From positions 84,329,697 to 84,393,696 of the forward strand of contig OX638371.1 in assembly GCA_951812925.1 (NCBI GenBank): a stretch of 64,000 bases of DNA, given 5' to 3'. The stretch is from Calliopum simillimum. Its lineage: Eukaryota; Arthropoda; Insecta; Diptera; Lauxaniidae. Made by a program: the position numbers and the translations under genes. Positions 57,115 to 64,000 of the stretch are shown piece by piece. The notes under the pieces were generated by a model. That model was not told the origin of the DNA, ran no database searches, and worked only from the letters and a program-made list of their open reading frames with translations. Position 1 is the first letter of the stretch; each line of letters starts with the position of its first letter.

Positions 57115-57905
57115 CTAGTAAGGGTGTAAAATTTGGCCTGGCCAAACATTAAATACCCTACACTGCAGTATTTTTAAAATTTTGCTCATATGGGAGGTGC
57201 TAGCCCTCTTGTTCGAGTTCATCTAGTTTTAGCTTAGCGCGTCTTTAGTATTTGAGTGAAATTTGGTTGGACTATCTGAAAAAACTCTTTCAGTATAGCA
57301 TTTTGAAACTTTTGCTGATATGGGAGGTGCCACGCCCCCTTGGCCGATTTCACCCAATTTTTTTTGAAAGCTTTCGTTTATAATTCTTGGTGTCTGAGTC
57401 AAATTTAGTTCGAATACCTCAAAAAACACTTTCAGTATAGCGTTTTGAAGCTTTTGCTTATATGAGAGGTGCCACGCCCTCTTTTCCGAATTTGCTCAGT
57501 TTTTTCTCAGAGCTTGCGCTTACAATTTGTGGTATATATGTATATTTTGGTTGCGTTGTCGTGAAAAATACTCCTAGAATTGTATTTTGAATATATTTGT
57601 ATGGGCGGTAGGCGTGCCCGTTGACCGATTTTGCTCATTTTTAATCCCCCGACTTAACTTTAACACGGAGGCAGTGCACCGAATTTCATTGAGTTATCTT
57701 GCTAAGTTTTCCCAAAAAGTGTATTTCAACACAGTCAGCCAGCCAGCCAGCCAGCCAGCCAGACAGACGGACATGGCTATATCGACTCAGGAGGTGAAGC
57801 TGATCAAGAATATACATACTTTCTATATCTGCCACGCCTACTTCTCTGCGTTACAAACGGAAGGACAAAGTGAATATACCCTGGGTGTAGGGTATTATTA
57901 TCCTG
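57115..57905 (+). mobile_element. Mini-me/DINE-1-like Helitron-related element
   Basis: Begins CTAGTAAGGGTGTAAA...ATACCCTACACTGCAGTA, then three GAGGTGCCACGCCC(T/C)CT units (57190, 57325, 57467), then (CAGC)n with AGACAGACGGAC at 57738-57773, the conserved ATGGCTATATCGACTCAG and GCTGATCAAGAATATACATA core, and the end ATATACCCTGGGTGTAGGGTA. A (GTCY)n microsatellite next to a conserved core and a TA-rich stretch is the published layout of mini-me elements related to DINE-1/INE-1 Helitron-like elements of flies. Non-autonomous; no Rep/helicase coding is present. Confidence 0.65.
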
Positions 57906-60393
57906 CTTCGTATGTAATGCACCATACATAGTGTACAGTTCTCTGAAGGCACTTTCTGACCAAGCAAGTAACTAACAACTGCATTTTTTAGAAGGTATCA
58001 AAAGGGTAGCTGGAGCATTTCATATTATACTCTGAGGGCATCACCAAGTGTCTAACGACTGCACGTAGTTAGTCCAGAGTATTCTATACAATACTCTAAA
58101 ACCAACTTTTGAGCATGCAAGTGACCAGTAATCGTACGTAATGTTCAAGATGTTTGTCCAGAATAAGTATATCGTATCTTATTCTGAGGGCAACTCTTGG
58201 AAGCCCATTTAATTTTTCTCACTCACTTCACGTGAAATGCCTGCTAAACGAAAAAAATTAAATAATATCCAATTGCCTTAATTATCCAAATGAATCTTTA
58301 GACATAATTTTAATTTATTCTAAAAATATTTCTTGCAGTTATTTGTGGACCAACAACCAACAGCGTCAACATCACTCTGTGGTATTTAGACACTTCCGAT
58401 TTGATTTCAAATTTTAATTGCTCTCTGCTGCTCTGCTCAAACAAATGAAATCAACTTTAATAATGCACCACTGTATAAATCTGTTAAATCCACAAATATT
58501 TAATGTAAAATACTAATATTTTTATAAGCAGAGTGAAAAAGTGAAGCGGAACCGCGTCATCGTTTACATTTTGCGCCAAAGATTTATGACAGCCATATTG
58601 TGTGTCATTTTTTGTTTTCCTTTTTTTTACCAATGGCAGTGAGTGGCGATGGTGATGCTGATGGTGTGGGTGTGGGTGGTAAATAAATTTATTTTAAATC
58701 CACCACGAAAAATCGCATATTTCCTGATTTATTTTTAAATTTTTGTTTACAAATGGCGAATGAATTTTTCCGTTTTTTTTTTTTTTTGCTTTACTTTCGT
58801 TAACTTTGTTGCTGGCTGCCATTGTCGTTGTTGTAAAAATTACAGCCATTAAAAAAAAAACAAATTTTTCAAAAACAAATTTTTATATTTTTTTATTGAT
58901 GGCATTTATGTTTGGGGGGAATGAGTTGGAGCTGTTGAAAAAAGAGGTTGATTATAGTCAACCACCCACCCATCGCAGAGTAGCGCATAAATCATTGCGT
59001 TATTTGTCACCGTGATTTGTTCCGGTTTTTGTGTTATTACTCTTTATCTTTTATGGAATATATGTGACCTAGGGGGATAAGAGTTATAAATACTTTCGAA
59101 TAAAATATGGCAGTTTTATTTCTATGCATAAAAATGATGAAATGGAAATATTTTTATATATATATATTTTTTTTTTGTTGCAAATTGTTTTGTTGATAAC
59201 TTACAAACGATGGTCATTAATGACATAGTTGGATTTTAGTTTATTACTTAATTGACTTATTTTTGTACCTAATATTAATATTGTGTTTTATAAACATTTT
59301 TGCTTTGATTATGCAAATGAATTATGCGTTATGTACGAGTATTAACTATCAAAAATTAAATAACCAATTTTCGTTTTATTTAATGACCGTGGAAAAATTT
59401 AATTTAGTCCACATTTAAATATTTGCAAGTACTTCCATTGTTGCTTTGCTTCCAGTTATGATTTAATTAAAATTTAAATTATTATTTGTCATTTTTATGA
59501 AAAATACATTTAAATTGTAATCTCGTTTTTAATGATTGCCTTTATGCTTTTCATTTTGTTATTTATTCACAGATATTTGATATCCTGCAGTCAGGATTTC
59601 TTTCAACACGCCACAGTGCTGTGTAATTAGTCATTATCTTTGATTTAACAATTAATTGGCAAAGTTGAAAATTTTAATTAAATCTCTTATCCAATGTAAA
59701 AGGTATGAGAGAAAAGTATGTATTTAAAGCACTTGAACGATTTTGCAAAAGAGTTATAGTTTTAATCGATATTTTTCTTTTAAGATCAACGCAAGGAGAT
59801 AAACTTAAGGGAAAATATCATGATTTGGACAAAAATTGAACACATCACACAGTAGTCTGTGAGACAGAGCTAGCCTGTCATAAGTCTGAAAATGTGTGTG
59901 TTAAAATAATAACACAGGCCCGCAAATTCCATACTTTTTTTTTCTCTCTTGATTTCTGAAGCCAATTATGGTGGTTTGGGACCTCCTAATCACGAATCTT
60001 GGTTTATTTGCTTCACGTCAGGATTTTGAGGTATTCCCATTTTCATAACCTCAAAAATAATGAAAAATTGTATGTTTTTCACAGTTATTTTAAAATTTCT
60101 GAAAATTCTGACCCGGTAGAGCAATTCTGTAAACGGATTTCGGTTCAACATCAAAAAATACATTGGAAATCACTCTTGTAATTTTAAGAGGGGTACCCTT
60201 GTTCGTCTGTGCAGCATTTGAAAAGTTTTCATTCAATTAATTCAATCGTTTGTGCTTACGTACTCTTCAATATCACGCCTAAAATACTCAACATATTTAA
60301 ACCATTATTTCATCATACATTAAAATGGTACTTCCCGTACGATCAAGATAGTTTCTATGCATAATATTCATTCAGATATCAAGTTTCATAATG
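57906..60393. other. Low-copy-looking non-coding DNA
   Basis: Contains GTGGTGATG-type simple repeats at 58640-58680, T and A tracts at 58770-58860 and a (TA)n at 59155. From 59050 to 59700 it is AT-rich with ATTTAAAT words. No exon or RNA gene can be supported. Confidence 0.35.
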
Positions 60394-60403
60394 AATGTAT
60401 AGT

Positions 60404-60981
60404 AGAGCGCCCATATGTGCGAAATTGTGAATTTGTTTGCTCCTGAAACTAGAGGTCAAAAAAATAAGATCTCAAAAAAAAAAAAAATTTGGAATCGGTA
60501 GTGGAAAAAACCCAGCCGATCTTCGATCAATGGTTGAAAAATTGACTAAAAAAAGACAAGTCGCTTTGACTGCCCGTTACTTCTAAACTGTTCATTTTTT
60601 CATAATATTTTCAAGACATTTTTGTAGAGCATGACTAGGTCAACATTATATTCATAAAAGTTTTGGTCCAAAAATTAAATTTGTTGCTGTTTCGGTACAA
60701 AAATTTAAATTTTTTAAGAAAATTTTCATGACTTTTTTTCTATAAATTGGTTTTTTGTAATTTTTAAAGTGCAGAATATTTGTTCTGGAATTCTTATGAT
60801 GTAGGGAATTAAATGATGATTAGACCTTTAGTCGAAAACAGGCTGGGGTTTTTCCACAACCGATTCCTAATTTTTTTTTGAGATCTTATTTTTTTGACCT
60901 CTATCTAGTTGCAGGAAATGGACGGGGAGCAAACAAATTCACAACTTTGCATATTTCATACCTATATCTTGTGAGCGCTCT
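60404..60981. mobile_element. 578-bp foldback, same family as 10174
   Basis: Ends AGAGCGCCCATATG and GAGCGCTCT, with a perfect 10-bp direct flank AATGTATAGT (60394-60403 and 60982-60991). The left arm follows the 10174 element for about 400 bp (AATCGGTAGTGGAAAAAACC, TTTTTTCATAATATTTTCAA, TTTGTACC-type runs); the right arm is only about 150 bp because the centre and much of the right arm are deleted. Non-coding. The target duplications show that it moved as a unit. Confidence 0.85.
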
Positions 60982-61455
60982 AATGTATAGTAAGTACTTA
61001 GATATGGGTTTTTTTTTTTTTTGGTATGTTTTCTTTATACCGAGCGCACCGCACTCCACTTTCTTTCAATTACCCCCATTATCAAGACAAGTATGTAGAA
61101 ATATCAGGCGGATATATGGTGTTAATATGGTTTCAATATATATACTAGCATAGGCGTTGGAGCGACTCAAATAAAATTTCAATTATTTTGAGATTTTTTT
61201 TTATTTGAGGGGTACAACGTCACCTTGTCCAATCCATCCCATATTTCTTATAAATATGTTGGAGCACATCCGGTGCAAATATGGTTTTGATTCGTTCAGA
61301 AGTATAGGCGTGGTAGTAATATATATGAAGCAAAAAACACGCCAAGCGTACCAGGTGCAATTTTTTTTGTCGCCGATTTCGCTCAAATTTTTCAACATGG
61401 TAGATCCGGTGTGCAAGAACAATAATCCGGGAGGCCTTAGTCCCAATATCATTTT

Positions 61456-61597
61456 TTGTTAAAATACAGGGTGTTGAATTTGGCGCTTTAAGACATTTTC
61501 AAACTTTGGTGAAAGATATTGTATAGATTTTCGAAAAAAACACCCTTTTCTTGAAAATGACTAAAAACGTCAACTTCAACACCCTGTGTTTTAACAA
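61456..61597. mobile_element. Small MITE with CAGGGTGTTGAA ends
   Basis: TTGTTAAAATACAGGGTGTT and, inverted, TTGTTAAAACACAGGGTGTT with GAAxTT form about 25-bp ends of a 142-bp unit. TTAA lies at 61459-61462 and 61591-61594, so a TTAA-targeting (piggyBac-like) origin is possible, though TTAA could be part of the repeat itself. Confidence 0.65.
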
Positions 61598-61919
61598 CAA
61601 ATGGTACTAGAACCAAATCATCCCACCTGGTGGGGTAAAATAACCAAACTTTCTTTGTATAATAAAAGTGACCAACATTGTTAATTTAAGGGTTTTATTT
61701 TATCAGAATTTTACAAAACGTTAAAAAAGAACAAAATTAACTTGGAAAAGTTTCTCTTGAGCTTCATTAATCGCTGGCGTCACTTTCCTCAACGTATACT
61801 ACTTTTCTTGGACGCTCTTTTGGAGCGACGAGTATTGTTTTTGGCTTGATCAGAAAATTTCTTTAGAATTTTTTTTTCATTAGTACATGGATGTTTATTG
61901 CATTTTCTACTATTCAGAA

Positions 61920-62112
61920 TGCAAATCTTAAGAGGGATTGAACGGAAGGGCTTTGCACCCCCCGTACAGTAAAAATACTCAAAATGCTATATTTCTACGC
62001 CTGTAGTTGCTTTCATTATAAAAGTTGGTACATAAACGGAGATTGATAAGACTTGGAACATATGTAAAGGGCATCGGGAACGGGCGAACAACGTCGCTAC
62101 CGGGCCAGCTAG
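61920..62112. other. Possible Helitron-like 3' end
   Basis: The stretch ends AACGGGCGAACAACGTCGCT then ACCGGGCCAGCTAGTATTT. A short GC-rich imperfect stem followed by CTAGT resembles the ends of Helitrons (hairpin then CTRR before T). No 5' TC start or coding region was identified, so this is weak. Confidence 0.25.
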
Positions 62113-63764
62113 TATTTCTATAATTCTATAAGATCATATTTGATCTATAAGATCGAAATCAATTTTCTTTTCATAGGTTAAGATTACTTCCCTTTGAAAT
62201 TTTAATTAGCAAGCATTCGAGTCGATCGGAGGACTCTTTCTTCTTGTAAGACTGTGAAAAGTGGCATAAGAAGCTGCCTTATTATCGCCGAAATAACTCT
62301 TAACGCTTTGGTTACGCTACTGACTGATATATTTATTATTAATATTTTAATAATATAAGGTTCACTGAAATGAAATATTTCTGTAAGCTAACAAAGCACT
62401 TAATACGTTGCTAAGCCTTTCTAGTCTTATCCTCTTTAAGGATTTCTCATTTTTTTTTCTTTACGTATTCACACACGTCAACCGACATTTTTAAATGTCG
62501 ACAATAAAAATTCTATTAAGATTGATGGTTTTAAGCCAAAAGGAAAAAAAAAAAAAAAATTAAAATTCCTGGCCTTTCTTTTGTATGAAAATAAAATACT
62601 TCTTACAGATTTAAAATGTTAAAAAAAAAAAGAAAAAGAAAAATAAGTTAAAAGAACAAGCAAAGGCTTTACCCTGTTTTATGTCACCCTAAATGACATG
62701 TGGTAAAAGCTGAACGCTTCATCATTACACTCTTTGACTGCATCTTTTCATCTCTTATTTTCTAAGGGTTGTGCCGTCTTCTATTCCTTTTTACTTTGAT
62801 AATCAGTCAAAAGTGAAGATTGCGATTGAGATTGGGTAGATATACCATATAATACAATAACACAATACAGAAAAAAGAAGAAGAAAGAAAAAAATGTAGC
62901 GTTAAAGGGAAATCGCCTATTTTGAGTGACAACATTAATCTGATGATGATAACATGGTCGGTTTGTTGGGTTGGGTTGGATACCTTGACTATTGTTACAA
63001 TCTTTTATTGTGTTAATGTACGTAACCTCAAATTCTCATTTTTGGGAAAATTTTAATTTGATGTTGATTTTGTTAAGCTTAAATTGTTTCAGAGATACAT
63101 ATGTATGTTGTTTAGAACATATGAATATACTTAGTTTCAATTAGACCAAGTGCAAATTTAAGAGCTTAATAGAAAAAAACGATGTTTCACATCTTCACAC
63201 AACAGTTTAATGTGTTTTTTTAGGTTCCTTAGAACACATTCTTCAATATTTTCGTTTTTATATTTTGGACCTAAATAAAATTCATATCATCATATAAATT
63301 GAAATTTTTTGTCTAATCTTGCTTAGCATAACAATACACACTGATGGCAATGCTTTAAGGGATTAGTATGTGATGTCATAAAAATGTCATAAAATTTCCA
63401 CAACTCAATAAAATAATCTGAGTTATGGCTTTTCGTCGGTTGAACTTTATTTCTCTCTCTTCATTTTATGTATTTTCCATGCATATTCGAAATATTTGAT
63501 ATAAATCAAATTGTCAAGGATATTGTCCATATATTATTTATATATTTGATTTTTATGTGAATGTATTTTTAGAAAAAGCTATAAAACGAAAAATAAGCTG
63601 AGCATACTTTTAGCGTTTGTCACTTTCAAATGCGCATAAAATAAGGATGATTTTGTAAAAATTTTGGCACCTGCTCAGCAAAAGATATTGAGCACCAGCT
63701 CAGTTGCTTACAAAATTACTAATTTTTTTTCAGGTTTGTGTAAAAATGTACGCTGAATATGAGG
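62113..63764. other. AT-rich DNA without a recognised gene
   Basis: A tracts, AAAAAGAAAAAG runs at 62620 and 62870, and several moderately even stretches. No coding motif or inverted ends noticed. Confidence 0.4.
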
Positions 63765-63890
63765 TACATTAGATAGTATCACAAAAAAAAAGTGTGAATT
63801 ACCGCCCCCAGTTTGAAAGCTAATATTGAAAGAATTTTAAGGAAATAAACATTCTTTTTTCGGCCTCTAAATTCGATGCAGTTTTGTTTT
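63765..63890. repeat. Dispersed repeat, copy 2
   Basis: Matches 12037-12170 in the same orientation, from TACATTAGATAG to TCGATGCAGTTTTGTTTTT, with small insertions and deletions. The shared start point suggests a true element boundary. Class unknown. Confidence 0.55.
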
Positions 63891-64000
63891 TCATATCTTC
63901 GCCATTTGATTTGACGTCTGATCAACAAGAATAGTATATCGTTGTAAATGTCTTAACGTGGGCTACATTTTATCCATGGAAGTCATTTATCTCCGATTTT

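Noticed and set aside
57115..57480. CRISPR-like or satellite array from the GGTGCCACGCCC units
   Set aside because: Units are diverged and joined to mini-me core sequence, which explains them as part of a Helitron-related element.

Overview
The window is AT-rich, intron-poor-in-exons animal DNA that looks like a higher fly (Diptera, Schizophora; a tephritid or calyptrate fly is plausible, but species cannot be read from the sequence). The reasons are the mix of mobile DNA: mariner, Tc1-like DD37E and DD41D transposases, a TTAA-flanked piggyBac-like element, mini-me/DINE-1-like Helitron remnants, several LINE clades and many foldback elements, plus CAG/CAA-type simple repeats. No convincing host exon, rRNA gene or functional tRNA gene was found. 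It is best read as intergenic DNA or part of a very large intron that has filled with mobile elements. All recognisable proteins are broken.

Layout. 1-4 kb: mostly unassigned DNA with two LINE scraps. 4.28-5.65 kb: a 1.37 kb almost fully palindromic foldback element, then a 0.55 kb MITE. 7.31-8.56 kb: an un-nested Tc1-like DD37E element. 10.17-12.03 kb: a foldback element with a perfect 10-bp target duplication. 12.34-13.40 kb: a piggyBac-like MITE. 14.06-21.04 kb: a second DD37E element broken by at least three later insertions (a mariner, a 3.3 kb unidentified insert, and a 1.2 kb tRNA-containing foldback element). 23.7-26.2 kb: LINE remnants of two kinds in both orientations. 28.5-30.2 kb: another foldback and a dense array of a GGAAATAACGCC motif. 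33.7-36.0 kb: a MITE, an unclassified transposon-derived coding piece and a second copy of the tRNA-containing foldback. 36.4-38.5 kb: GC-rich block, ~118-bp repeat units, a 204-bp hairpin and a second copy of the 4.28 kb foldback family. 40.2-41.96 kb: a decayed LINE with endonuclease and reverse transcriptase domains. 45-57.9 kb: repeat units, a DD41D transposase piece cut by a MITE, inverted-repeat elements and mini-me/DINE-1-like sequence. 60.4-61.6 kb: a short second copy of the 10-bp-TSD foldback and a small MITE. The remainder is AT-rich low-copy-looking DNA with simple repeats.

The strongest results are the layered insertion history at 14.06-21.04 kb, where removing the inserts and duplicated target bases leaves about 1.30 kb, close to the 1256 bp of the intact-length relative at 7.3 kb; the two copies of an element that joins long inverted arms, a tRNA-like unit and an A-rich end; and a foldback family whose arms all carry the same 36-codon open stretch running outward to a splice-donor-like GTAA(C/A). 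Repeat-copy comparisons were made by eye, so identities are qualitative.
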